From the NCBI GenBank assembly GCA_900765105.1, contig CAAFQM010000079.1, forward strand, positions 1 to 21,861: a DNA stretch of 21,861 bases. Direction: 5' to 3'. Positions 7,255 to 12,987 of the stretch are shown in pieces. The stretch comes from an uncultured Faecalibacterium sp. GTDB taxonomy: Bacteria; Bacillota; Clostridia; Oscillospirales; Ruminococcaceae. The translations under genes and the position numbers were made by a program. Under the pieces are notes generated by a model that made no database searches, was not told the origin of the DNA, and worked only from the letters and a program-made list of their open reading frames with translations. How positions within the stretch are numbered: the first letter of the stretch is position 1; every line of letters starts with the position of its first letter.

Positions 7255-8520
7255 TTGAGCGAACTTTACGATATTTTAGTGGAAACACCCCCGACGAAGG
7301 TCATTCTGCTGGCGCTGGATCAGGGTCTGTGGGACTGCGAGCGCAGTCTGGCTGAGCTTGCCGCCCTGTGCGAAGCCAACCACATGGAGGCCGTGGCGCA
7401 GGTGAGCCAGAAGCGCCAGACCCCAGAGACCGGCATCGTGCTGGGCAGCGGCAAGCTGGAAGAAGCCTCCCTTGCCGCCGAAACGCTGGGTGCCGAGTGC
7501 GCCGTGTTCGACGGCGAACTGACCGGCAGCCAGATCCGCAACATCTCCCATGCACTGGGCGGCATGGAGGTCATCGACCGTACCATGCTGATCCTCGAGA
7601 TCTTCCGCAGCCGCGCCGTCACCAACGAAGGCAAGCTGCAGACCGAGCTGGCATTGCTGCGCTACCGCCTGCCCCGGCTGCAGGGCATGGGCGAAGCACT
7701 GAGCCGTCAGGGCGGCGGTGGCGGCGGCGGCGGCGGTGCCCGCCGCGGTGCCGGTGAGACCAAACTGGAACTGGACCGCCGCCATGTCCACGCCCGCATC
7801 GATGCGCTGGCCGAAAAGCTGGCCGAGATGGAAAAGCGCCGGGGTGAGAGCCGTAAGGCCCGCGCCAAGACCGGCATGCCGGTGGTGAGCCTTGTGGGCT
7901 ACACCAACGTGGGCAAATCCAGCCTGATGAACGCCCTGTGCGGCCCCAGCGTGGCCGAAGCGGATATGCTGTTTGCCACCCTTGACCCCACCAGCCGCAA
8001 GCTGGTGCTGCCCAGCGGCATGGCCGTGCTGCTGGTGGACACGGTCGGGTTTGTATCCCGCCTGCCGCATAACCTTGTGGAAGCGTTCAAATCCACGCTG
8101 GAAGAAGCGGCCTGGTCGGATGTCATCATCCGGGTGGCCGACGCGGGCGACGACCAGCGCGAAGAGCAGCTGGCCGTGACCGACGAGGTGCTGGACGGGC
8201 TGGACTGCGCCGACATCCCCCGCCTGACCGTGTACAACAAGTGCGACAAGCCCGGCGCCATGAGCTTTGACCCGGACATCCTGCTCACCAGCGCCAAGAC
8301 CGGCTACGGTCTGGATGTTCTTCTGCAGAAGCTGGACGAGCTGCTGGCCGACCGGGTGCACACCCTGAAGGTGCTGCTGCCCTACGACAAGCTGGGTCTT
8401 GCCGCCCCCATGCGGGAGCGCGGCAGCGTGCAGGTGGAGGAGTACCGGGAGGATGGACTGTACCTCGAGGGCATCGTCAAGACCGAGGACCTGCACTGCT
8501 TTGAAGGGTACCTCGTGTAA
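7255..8520 (+). CDS. hflX: GTPase HflX
   Basis: A 421-residue ribosome-associated GTPase of the Obg-HflX group, which splits or rescues stalled 70S ribosomes under stress. The N-terminal HflX domain (about 15-150) is followed by the glycine loop and ETKLELDRRH, a coiled helix, then the G domain: G1 GYTNVGKSS (215-223), G3 DTVGF (262-266), G4 NKCD (328-331) and G5 TSAK (345-348). A short C-terminal beta domain ends the protein. The start is TTG at 7255, preceded by AAAGGA; the next in-frame ATG lies about 40 codons inside the conserved domain, so the non-ATG start is the best choice. The linker normally written GGG-G-RGPGE is here nine consecutive glycines (153-161) encoded by GGC/GGT repeats. 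A strong bidirectional terminator follows the gene. Confidence 0.93.
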   Translation: MSELYDILVETPPTKVILLALDQGLWDCERSLAELAALCEANHMEAVAQVSQKRQTPETGIVLGSGKLEEASLAAETLGAECAVFDGELTGSQIRNISHALGGMEVIDRTMLILEIFRSRAVTNEGKLQTELALLRYRLPRLQGMGEALSRQGGGGGGGGGARRGAGETKLELDRRHVHARIDALAEKLAEMEKRRGESRKARAKTGMPVVSLVGYTNVGKSSLMNALCGPSVAEADMLFATLDPTSRKLVLPSGMAVLLVDTVGFVSRLPHNLVEAFKSTLEEAAWSDVIIRVADAGDDQREEQLAVTDEVLDGLDCADIPRLTVYNKCDKPGAMSFDPDILLTSAKTGYGLDVLLQKLDELLADRVHTLKVLLPYDKLGLAAPMRERGSVQVEEYREDGLYLEGIVKTEDLHCFEGYLV

Positions 8521-8541
8521 AAAATAAAAAAGCCCCATCAA

Positions 8542-8575
8542 ACACAAAAACCCGCCTGGCAGCGGGTTTTTGTGT
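8542..8575. terminator. Bidirectional terminator between hflX and the minus-strand RNA
   Basis: ACACAAAAACCCGC (8542-8555) and GCGGGTTTTTGTGT (8562-8575) form a 14-bp stem with a six-base loop. T tracts occur on both strands directly after the GC core. It ends hflX on the plus strand and would end the predicted small RNA on the minus strand. Confidence 0.88.
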
Positions 8576-8654
8576 ATAGAGGGGTGGGAAAGTATATAAA
8601 GTGGTGAATCTCAAATTCAGGACCGGCAGCCCTTTTACCGGGCGCTGCCTTGCA
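8544..8654 (-). ncRNA. Candidate small RNA (unrecognised family)
   Basis: A minus-strand transcript of about 110 nt is predicted from the promoter at 8661-8688 to the terminator at 8542-8575. It has no credible open frame. It would fold into three hairpins: GGCAGC...GCTGCC (8649-8625) with inner CC/GG pairs; TGAAT-TTGAG-ATTCA (8619-8605) with flanking GG/CC; and the GC-rich terminator. Between the second and third hairpin is an unpaired pyrimidine-rich stretch containing CTTTCCCACCCC (8592-8581), which could pair with purine-rich ribosome sites. I checked it by eye against SRP RNA, 6S RNA and tmRNA patterns and found no match. The existence of the RNA is inferred from sequence only. Confidence 0.5.
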
Positions 8655-8660
8655 TGATGT

Positions 8661-8688
8661 ATTATACGCTTTTTTATTTTCTTGTCAA
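8661..8688 (-). promoter_or_regulatory. Consensus promoter for the minus-strand RNA
   Basis: Perfect TTGACA (8688-8683) and perfect TATAAT (8666-8661) are separated by 16 nt on the minus strand. This is the best match to sigma-A consensus in the window, yet no protein-coding gene follows it in that direction before a terminator. Confidence 0.78.
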
Positions 8689-8721
8689 ACAGATTTTTCC
8701 GGTTTTGCTTTAAATTAAGTC

Positions 8722-8750
8722 TTTACTTTTCCGTAAAAACTTTATATAAT
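8722..8750 (+). promoter_or_regulatory. Promoter of the Lrp/AsnC regulator gene
   Basis: TTTACT (8722-8727), a 17-nt spacer and perfect TATAAT (8745-8750) predict a start near 8757 and an AT-rich leader of about 110 nt before the start codon. The remaining intergenic DNA here holds the small RNA on the other strand and the inverted repeat described next. Confidence 0.72.
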
Positions 8751-8753
8751 TAA

Positions 8754-8792
8754 CACAAAGCGAAACAAAAGCGAAGTTTTTCGTTCTTTGTG
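8754..8792. promoter_or_regulatory. Inverted repeat at the Lrp gene transcription start (operator or leader hairpin)
   Basis: CACAAAG (8754-8760) pairs with CTTTGTG (8786-8792), and CGAAA just inside pairs with TTTCG next to a two-base bulge. The repeat begins 4 nt after the -10 box, so it covers the start of transcription. It could be an operator, for example for autoregulation by the Lrp-type protein, or a 5' leader hairpin protecting the mRNA. Function is inferred from position only. Confidence 0.4.
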
Positions 8793-8866
8793 CGTTTACG
8801 ACAACAATAAAACTTTACTTTCAAAAATTTTATACAATCCAACATATTTCAAAAGGAGAACTTCCC

Positions 8867-9307
8867 ATGGATGATCTGGATCGCAAGATTCTCTCCCTGC
8901 TGGCCAAGAACGCCCGGATGCCGGTCAAGGAGATCGCCGAACAGGTATCGCTGACCAGCCCCGCCGTGTCCAGCCGCATTCACAAGCTGGAGACCGACGG
9001 CATCATCGGCGGCTACACCGTCACCCTGAACCGCCCTGCCGACCGCGTGTATGTGGATGCCCTCATCAGTCTGTCGGTAGCACCCTCCAAGCAGGACGCC
9101 TTTCTGGAACTGCTGCAGAACAGCAAAGAAGTGCTGCAGTGCTATCACGTCACCGGTGCCTACACGTTTCTGGTCAAGGTGAGCTGCGGCAGTATGCCCC
9201 AGCTGGAACATCTGATCCTGCAGTTCCAGAAGCTGGGCACCACCAGCACCCAGATCATTCTGTCTACCCCGGTCAACCACGGCAATCTGGACGCGTTGAT
9301 GCTGTGA
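8867..9307 (+). CDS. Lrp/AsnC-family transcriptional regulator
   Basis: A 146-residue DNA-binding regulator that typically senses amino acids and often represses its own gene. The N-terminal winged helix-turn-helix starts with MDDLDRKILSLLAKNARMP (1-19), followed by the recognition region SLTSPAVSSRIHKLE and the wing DGIIGGYTV. The C-terminal RAM ligand-binding and oligomerisation domain (about 62-140) includes the VLQCYHVTGAYTFLVKV strand pattern. Length is normal for the family. The ATG at 8867 follows AAAAGGAG. It has its own promoter with an inverted repeat at the start site and a long AT-rich leader. No amino-acid transporter or enzyme gene is adjacent, so the regulon and ligand cannot be inferred from context. 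Confidence is high for family, none for effector. Confidence 0.92.
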   Translation: MDDLDRKILSLLAKNARMPVKEIAEQVSLTSPAVSSRIHKLETDGIIGGYTVTLNRPADRVYVDALISLSVAPSKQDAFLELLQNSKEVLQCYHVTGAYTFLVKVSCGSMPQLEHLILQFQKLGTTSTQIILSTPVNHGNLDALML

Positions 9308-9311
9308 GCTG

Positions 9312-9341
9312 TTCACAGAATGGTTACATCTGCGGTGCAAT
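9312..9341 (+). promoter_or_regulatory. Possible weak promoter of the lipoprotein gene
   Basis: TTCACA (9312-9317), an 18-nt spacer and TGCAAT (9336-9341) is the best pair found between the Lrp and lipoprotein genes. The -35 box overlaps a small hairpin CTGTGA-GCTGT-TCACAG (9302-9318) at the Lrp stop codon. That hairpin lacks a T tract, so co-transcription from the Lrp promoter is equally plausible. Confidence 0.25.
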
Positions 9342-9459
9342 CCTGCGCGGGGCCGGTTCGTATTACGGATAGCAGGTGCAAAACGGCGCACACTATTCTC
9401 AAAGCCGCTCTGCCCGCTGTTTCACACACGAAATTTTCATGCAGGAAAGGAACCGCACT

Positions 9460-10017
9460 ATGAAACGTATCATTGCCGCACTGCTTGCCGGTCTGTGTCT
9501 GCTGGCCCTCGTGGGCTGCTCTTCCGGCAAAAAAGCCGACCCTTCTACCCCAAAGGACTACTCCCAGATTCTCCACGATGCCCGCAACGACGATGAGAAC
9601 GAGACCGACATGATCTTTACCAAAGGCGAGGACGGCAAGTTCACCGCCATCGACGGCTACAGTGCCGAGTATGAGGCCGGCCAGCTGGATGACGAGATCA
9701 AAAACATAATGCTCCCCCTGCTGAATTTGGAAGATGACATGTACACTGACCTTGCCGCTTCCATCTCCGCCATGATGGTGCGCAGCTATGCCGTGGCCAT
9801 CGTCAAGCCCGCCGATGGCAAGACCGACGAGGTAAAGGCCGCGCTGGAAGCCTATGTTGCCAGCGAGCAGCAGTCCATGGAGCACTATCTGGAAGATCAG
9901 TACCAGATCGCCAAGGCCGCTACCGTCACAGTTGCCCCCACCGGCGAAGTGATCCTTGTCTGCGCCGAAAATCACGACACCCTGCTGGCCAACATCGAAA
10001 AGGCTCTTGCCGCCTGA
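9460..10017 (+). CDS. Putative lipoprotein, DUF4358-like
   Basis: A 185-residue exported protein. It starts with MKRIIAALLAGLCLLALVGC, a lipoprotein signal peptide with lipobox LVGC and acylated cysteine at residue 20, so the mature protein should be anchored to the outer face of the membrane. The body is acidic and has the layout I associate with DUF4358 lipoproteins of gut Bacillota. A short helix (about DDEIKNIMLPLLNLE) is followed by a beta strand around AVAIVKPADGKTDEVKAALEAYV, then an HYLEDQYQIAKAATVTV segment and a final VILVCAENHDTLLANI. No catalytic motif is recognised; biochemical role is unknown. Start ATG 9460 follows GGAAAGG; a longer in-frame reading would disrupt the signal peptide. 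A strong terminator follows. Confidence 0.8.
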   Translation: MKRIIAALLAGLCLLALVGCSSGKKADPSTPKDYSQILHDARNDDENETDMIFTKGEDGKFTAIDGYSAEYEAGQLDDEIKNIMLPLLNLEDDMYTDLAASISAMMVRSYAVAIVKPADGKTDEVKAALEAYVASEQQSMEHYLEDQYQIAKAATVTVAPTGEVILVCAENHDTLLANIEKALAA

Positions 10018-10031
10018 TTTTTCCGCTTTCT

Positions 10032-10066
10032 GAAACCGCATTCCTGCCGGAGTGCGGTTTCTTTTT
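10032..10066 (+). terminator. Terminator of the lipoprotein gene
   Basis: GAAACCGCA (10032-10040) and TGCGGTTTC (10053-10061) form a nine-base-pair stem with a 12-base loop, followed by five T. Confidence 0.88.
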
Positions 10067-10077
10067 GCGCGCAGATA

Positions 10078-10086
10078 TGCTATACT
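10078..10086 (+). promoter_or_regulatory. Extended -10 promoter of the GT2 gene at 10123
   Basis: TG-C-TATACT (10078-10086) is an extended -10 element; no good -35 lies 17 nt upstream, where the preceding terminator sits. The start would be near 10093, about 30 nt before the ATG. Confidence 0.55.
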
Positions 10087-10122
10087 GTTCGGGTAACCGT
10101 GCAGTTTTACAGGAGTAATCTT

Positions 10123-11124
10123 ATGGATAAAGCAACCATTATCATCCCCAACATCAACGGCAAGGGCTGGCTGAAGGATTCCATTGAGTCGGTCTATGCC
10201 CAGACCGAACAGAGCTTCCGGCTCATCGTGGTGGACAACGGCTCCACCGACGAAAGTCTGGAACAGGCCCGCAGCTACTGCAGCCGTCCAAACTTCACCC
10301 TCATCGAAAACGGCACCAACACCGGGTTTTCCCACGCAGTCAATCAGGGCATCGCACTGGCTGAAAGCGAATATGTGGTGCTGTTCAACAACGACGCTTT
10401 CGCCGAGCCGGACTGGCTGGCGCAGCTCATCCGCACCGCCGAGACCGACCCCAAGATCTTTGCGGTGCAGAGCCTGATGATCCGTCACTTCGACCGGGAG
10501 CTGGCCGATGATGCCGGTGACTATGTGACATGGATGGGCTTTGCCTGCAAGACCGGCGACGGCCGCCGGGCCAACCGCTACACAAAACAGAAGCGCATCT
10601 TCTCGGCCTGCGGCGGCGCGGCGCTCTACCGCAAGAGCATTCTGGACGAGATCGGCAATTTTGACGAGAACTTCTTTGCCTACTTCGAAGATGTGGACCT
10701 GAGCTGGCGCGCCAACAACGCGGGCTACAAAAACGTTCTCTGCCCGGCAGCAAAGTGCTACCACATCTGCGGTGCCAGCACCGGCGCTGTGCGGTACAAC
10801 GCCTTCAAGAGCCAGCAGAGCGGTCGCAACAGCATCCTTCTTCCGCTGAAGAACGAGCCGCTGCTGATGCTGGTGCTCAACTTCATCCCGCTGGCGCTGG
10901 GCTATCTGCTCAAGTGCTACAAGTTCCACAAACAGGGCTTCGGCGAAGCATGGGACAAGGGCATGCACGAAGCCTTTGCCCTGCTGAAAGAAGGCAAATT
11001 GGGCAAACGCCCCTTCCGCTGGCGCGATCTGCCCCACTACGTTCTCATGGAGCTGTGGATGATCTGGAACATGGTGCCCTATCTGTGGTACCGGCTGGGG
11101 ATTGTAAAATTTGACCTGAAATAA
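10123..11124 (+). CDS. Family 2 glycosyltransferase, rhamnosyltransferase (RfbF/WbbL) type
   Basis: A 333-residue GT2 enzyme, distinct in type from the two EpsJ-like enzymes near 934-4484. It begins TIIIPNINGKGWLKDSI (5-21), with VVDNGSTD (36-43), NTGFSHAVNQGI (66-77) and the metal-binding position filled by FNND (88-91). The catalytic-base region YFEDVDLSWR is the hallmark of dTDP-rhamnose and related transferases of the RfbF/WbbL group. The C-terminal 100 residues contain hydrophobic stretches (LLMLVLNFIPLALGYLL and the VLMELWMIWNMVPYLW region), suggesting membrane association. Rhamnose as donor is a family-based inference. Start ATG 10123 follows AGGAG; an in-frame ATG at 10099 has no site. 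It stands alone, with its own promoter and a shared terminator, and is not linked to other rhamnan genes. Confidence 0.87.
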   Translation: MDKATIIIPNINGKGWLKDSIESVYAQTEQSFRLIVVDNGSTDESLEQARSYCSRPNFTLIENGTNTGFSHAVNQGIALAESEYVVLFNNDAFAEPDWLAQLIRTAETDPKIFAVQSLMIRHFDRELADDAGDYVTWMGFACKTGDGRRANRYTKQKRIFSACGGAALYRKSILDEIGNFDENFFAYFEDVDLSWRANNAGYKNVLCPAAKCYHICGASTGAVRYNAFKSQQSGRNSILLPLKNEPLLMLVLNFIPLALGYLLKCYKFHKQGFGEAWDKGMHEAFALLKEGKLGKRPFRWRDLPHYVLMELWMIWNMVPYLWYRLGIVKFDLK

Positions 11125-11137
11125 CCGCTGACAGAAA

Positions 11138-11173
11138 AACACCCGGCTGTGATGCATTTCACAGTCGGGTGTT
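11138..11173. terminator. Shared terminator of convergent genes
   Basis: AACACCCGGCTGTGA (11138-11152) and TCACAGTCGGGTGTT (11159-11173) form a 15-bp stem with one G-U pair and a six-base loop. It ends both the plus-strand GT2 gene and the minus-strand membrane protein gene, the latter with a TTTTT tract. Confidence 0.85.
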
Positions 11174-11189
11174 CTGTTTCTTGTGGGGT

Positions 11190-12101
11190 TTATGCTGCCG
11201 GGCTGGCTGCGCTCTCGTCGGCCTGCGCCTCGGTGCTGTCGGCTCCGTCTGCGGACTGCGTATCCACGCCGTTTTCGGCGGCAGCACTGTCCGCTTCTGC
11301 CGATGCAGAGTCGGAACCGGCTGCTGCAAGGATCGCGTCCTGCACTTCGCTTTCTGCCATCGGCTCCGGCAGGCTGGCCGGTTCGGTGCTGGCCGTGCTC
11401 TCAGGCTTGGTCTCACTCTCGGTCAGACCGGTCAGATACCAGCTGCCGCTCTGGCGCTCGAACAGATAGTCCATGTATTTGGTGGGGACATCCGAAGACT
11501 GGTTGATGATACTGTCGTCGGTGCTGAACGTGGGGATATAGCCCACGGTGACATGCAGCTTGCCGCCCTGCTTGAACAGGCGGGTGACAGTCGCGCGGTA
11601 GTAGCCCACCGTGCCGGTGACCGGGATCTTATAGCACTGGGTGGCATCGTCGAACTCGATGGTCATATCTTCCATCTCAAAGCTGCGGTGGGTCAGCCGG
11701 AAACCGGGGCCGAGCAGCTTTGCCAGATAGGCGTCCACATCCACCGAGGGCAGCAGCAGCTGTTCGGTGTCCGGGTCGGTGTTGTAGTTGTCAAAACCGC
11801 CCTGCGTCTCCTGAATGTTGTAGATGCAGCCCCAGACCGCGGCTTCCCGCAGCGTCAGGTCATCGATGTTGCCGATGCCGTCAAAGGGCATGGGGTCAAA
11901 GAGCACAAGGCCCTCCAGCTTATCTTCGTATTCCTGCTTCTGGGCGGTATCGTCGAAGAGGTTCCTCACCAGTCCCACACCGGCCTGCAGCACTGTGACA
12001 AAGCCCACGATGACCAGCACGGCAACCAGCAGCCCCAAGGCCTGCCGACCCCGGCGGCGCTGCATCCGGGCGTGTTCTTCGGGGGTAATATAATGTTTCA
12101 T
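11190..12101 (-). CDS. Single-pass membrane protein of unknown function with acidic low-complexity tail
   Basis: A 303-residue protein I do not recognise. Residues 1-20 are basic (RMQRRRGRQ) and precede one transmembrane segment at about 21-41, so the rest should lie outside the cytoplasm. Residues about 60-225 form a folded-looking domain containing FDPMPFDGIGNIDDLTLREAA and repeated beta-type segments, for example KIPVTGTVGYYRATVTRLF and GGKLHVTVGYIP. The final 70 residues are almost only Ser, Ala, Glu, Asp, Thr and Pro, a disordered tail. Start ATG 12101 follows GGGAG about 10 nt upstream. It has a good promoter at 12139-12167 and ends at a shared terminator. The beta-rich exposed domain could be a binding or scaffold module, but no family signature supports a specific function. 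Confidence 0.75.
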   Translation of the reverse strand: MKHYITPEEHARMQRRRGRQALGLLVAVLVIVGFVTVLQAGVGLVRNLFDDTAQKQEYEDKLEGLVLFDPMPFDGIGNIDDLTLREAAVWGCIYNIQETQGGFDNYNTDPDTEQLLLPSVDVDAYLAKLLGPGFRLTHRSFEMEDMTIEFDDATQCYKIPVTGTVGYYRATVTRLFKQGGKLHVTVGYIPTFSTDDSIINQSSDVPTKYMDYLFERQSGSWYLTGLTESETKPESTASTEPASLPEPMAESEVQDAILAAAGSDSASAEADSAAAENGVDTQSADGADSTEAQADESAASPAA

Positions 12102-12138
12102 ATTGGTTTATCTCCCTGGAATAATTGCTACATCGTTC

Positions 12139-12167
12139 AGTATACCACATATCTGCCGATAGTGCAA
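12139..12167 (-). promoter_or_regulatory. Promoter of the membrane protein gene
   Basis: TTGCAC (12167-12162), a 17-nt spacer and TATACT (12144-12139) with an upstream TGG (extended -10) lie on the minus strand. The start would be near 12132, about 30 nt before the ATG. Confidence 0.75.
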
Positions 12168-12195
12168 AACTCCGCCCGTGGTTTTTTTGTGAAAG

Positions 12196-12537
12196 TCATT
12201 CCCACGTTTTCCACACATCGGGCTGGTAGCCCACGGTAGCCTGCCGACCGTTACGCACGATGGGGGTGAGCAGCAGCTGCTGATTTTCGAACAGCTTGTC
12301 CTCCTTCTGCCAGTCCACCAGCGCGTCCAGCAGCGCAAGGGTCTGCTTGTCCTTCGCCTTGGGGTTGACCAGCTTTTCCCAGCCGCCGAGGGCGCGGGCC
12401 ACATTGTCGAACTCGCCGCGGCTCATGCCCTTTTCCTTCAGGTCGATCATCTGGAACTTCACGCCCCGCTCCTTGAAATAGCGCTGGGCCTTTTTGGTGT
12501 CAAAGCACTTGCTTGTGCCGAAGATCTGGATATTCAT
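12196..12537 (-). CDS. ArsC/Spx-family thioredoxin-fold protein (YffB-like)
   Basis: A 113-residue protein of the arsenate reductase-related family. It begins MNIQIFGTSKCFDTKKAQRYFKE, where C11 is the only cysteine in the usual active-site loop; Spx has CxxC, so this is not a canonical Spx. KFQMIDLKEKGMSRGEF follows the second-strand pattern of the family, and TPIVRNGRQATVGY (91-104) carries the cis-proline strand and the basic residue used by ArsC-type enzymes. Genuine arsenate reduction is uncertain: there is no arsR, arsB or acr3 gene nearby, and many members have unknown roles. The ATG at 12537 is chosen because GGGAGGAAAA precedes it and it gives the family N terminus; an upstream in-frame ATG at 12615 adds 26 unrelated residues. 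It diverges from the ferredoxin gene. Confidence 0.84.
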   Translation of the reverse strand: MNIQIFGTSKCFDTKKAQRYFKERGVKFQMIDLKEKGMSRGEFDNVARALGGWEKLVNPKAKDKQTLALLDALVDWQKEDKLFENQQLLLTPIVRNGRQATVGYQPDVWKTWE

Positions 12538-12565
12538 GGTGTTTTCCTCCCTGTCTGTGGTTTCT

Positions 12566-12574
12566 ATTGTACCA
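12566..12574 (-). promoter_or_regulatory. Extended -10 promoter of the ArsC-family gene
   Basis: TGG-TACAAT (12574-12566, minus strand) is an extended -10 element; the -35 region is poor. The start would be near 12559, about 22 nt before the ATG. Confidence 0.5.
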
Positions 12575-12651
12575 CAGCCCGCGCCGGATGCATAGGGACA
12601 ATTCAAACCGGCCATACTGACTCTGGCATCATCAAAAGGAGGTGCATTTTC

Positions 12652-12840
12652 ATGAATGCATACGTTGACCCCGATCTGTGCATCGGCTGCACCCAGTGCG
12701 CCGGGCTGTGCCCCGCCGTGTTCCGCATGGAGGGCGTTCTGGCCGTGGCCGAGCCCGGCCCCATCCCGCCGGAGGAAGTCCCGCAGGCAGTGGACGCCGC
12801 CAACGCCTGCCCGGTGAGCGCGATCCGCATCGAAGAGTAA
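12652..12840 (+). CDS. Single-cluster ferredoxin
   Basis: A 62-residue electron carrier. Cysteines C10, C13 and C16 (CIGCTQC) plus C53 in ACPVSAI are the four ligands expected for one [4Fe-4S] cluster. C20 (LCPAVF) corresponds to the cysteine that forms a disulfide in Thermotoga-type ferredoxins, but its partner cysteine is absent here. The N terminus MNAYVDPDLCIGC and the end AIRIEE are typical of the monocluster group. Start ATG 12652 follows AAAAGGAGG. It is divergent from the ArsC-family gene and followed by a terminator, so it is probably monocistronic; no clear promoter was found in the 114-nt gap. The redox partner is unknown. Confidence 0.92.
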   Translation: MNAYVDPDLCIGCTQCAGLCPAVFRMEGVLAVAEPGPIPPEEVPQAVDAANACPVSAIRIEE

Positions 12841-12854
12841 AACTTGCGCACAGC

Positions 12855-12909
12855 CCTGACCCTTTCAGGCACCGGCGCGCCAGCTCTCCCGAAAGGGAGA
12901 GCTTTTTTT
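12855..12909. repeat. Palindromic repeat resembling the inner unit at 7178-7217
   Basis: A small hairpin CCTGA-CCCTT-TCAGG (12855-12869) is followed by CCGGCGCGCCAG and then CTCTCCC-GAAA-GGGAGAG. The stretch GGCGCGNCANCTCTCCC is shared with 7184-7200, and the order small hairpin, then CTCTCCC hairpin, is the same. It also serves as the ferredoxin terminator. Confidence 0.45.
12882..12909 (+). terminator. Terminator of the ferredoxin gene
   Basis: AGCTCTCCC (12882-12890), a GAAA tetraloop and GGGAGAGCT (12895-12903) are followed by a run of T to 12909. Confidence 0.9.
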
Positions 12910-12940
12910 CTGCAATTCTCTCCCAACGGGCGTAGTTTTG

Positions 12941-12949
12941 TGCTATACT
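12941..12949 (+). promoter_or_regulatory. Extended -10 promoter of polA-tsaD
   Basis: TG-C-TATACT (12941-12949) has only a weak -35 upstream. The start would be near 12956, about 30 nt before the chosen polA start. Confidence 0.55.
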
Positions 12950-12987
12950 ATAGGGCGTGAAATTACGCAATGGAGGACGAACGACTT

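Noticed and set aside
7731..7760. Frameshift or assembly error at the GGC repeat in hflX
   Set aside because: The frame stays open and the conserved GAGETKLE segment follows in frame, so a length-variable glycine tract is the simpler reading.
8603..8654. Possible SRP, 6S or tRNA-like RNA in the hflX-Lrp gap
   Set aside because: The GGAAG/AGCAG apical motif of SRP RNA is missing, the length is too short for 6S or tmRNA, and there is no cloverleaf. Kept only as an unclassified small RNA candidate.
9320..9463. 47-codon plus-strand open frame whose TGA overlaps the lipoprotein ATG
   Set aside because: The ATGA overlap is suggestive, but there is no ribosome site before its ATG and the composition is not protein-like.
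9313..11157. 614-codon minus-strand open frame over the lipoprotein and GT2 genes
   Set aside because: It runs through two terminators and an extended -10 promoter, and its translation has no recognisable domain.
12196..12537. Naming the ArsC-fold protein Spx or arsenate reductase
   Set aside because: The Spx CxxC pair is absent and there is no arsenic operon context, so only the family is called.
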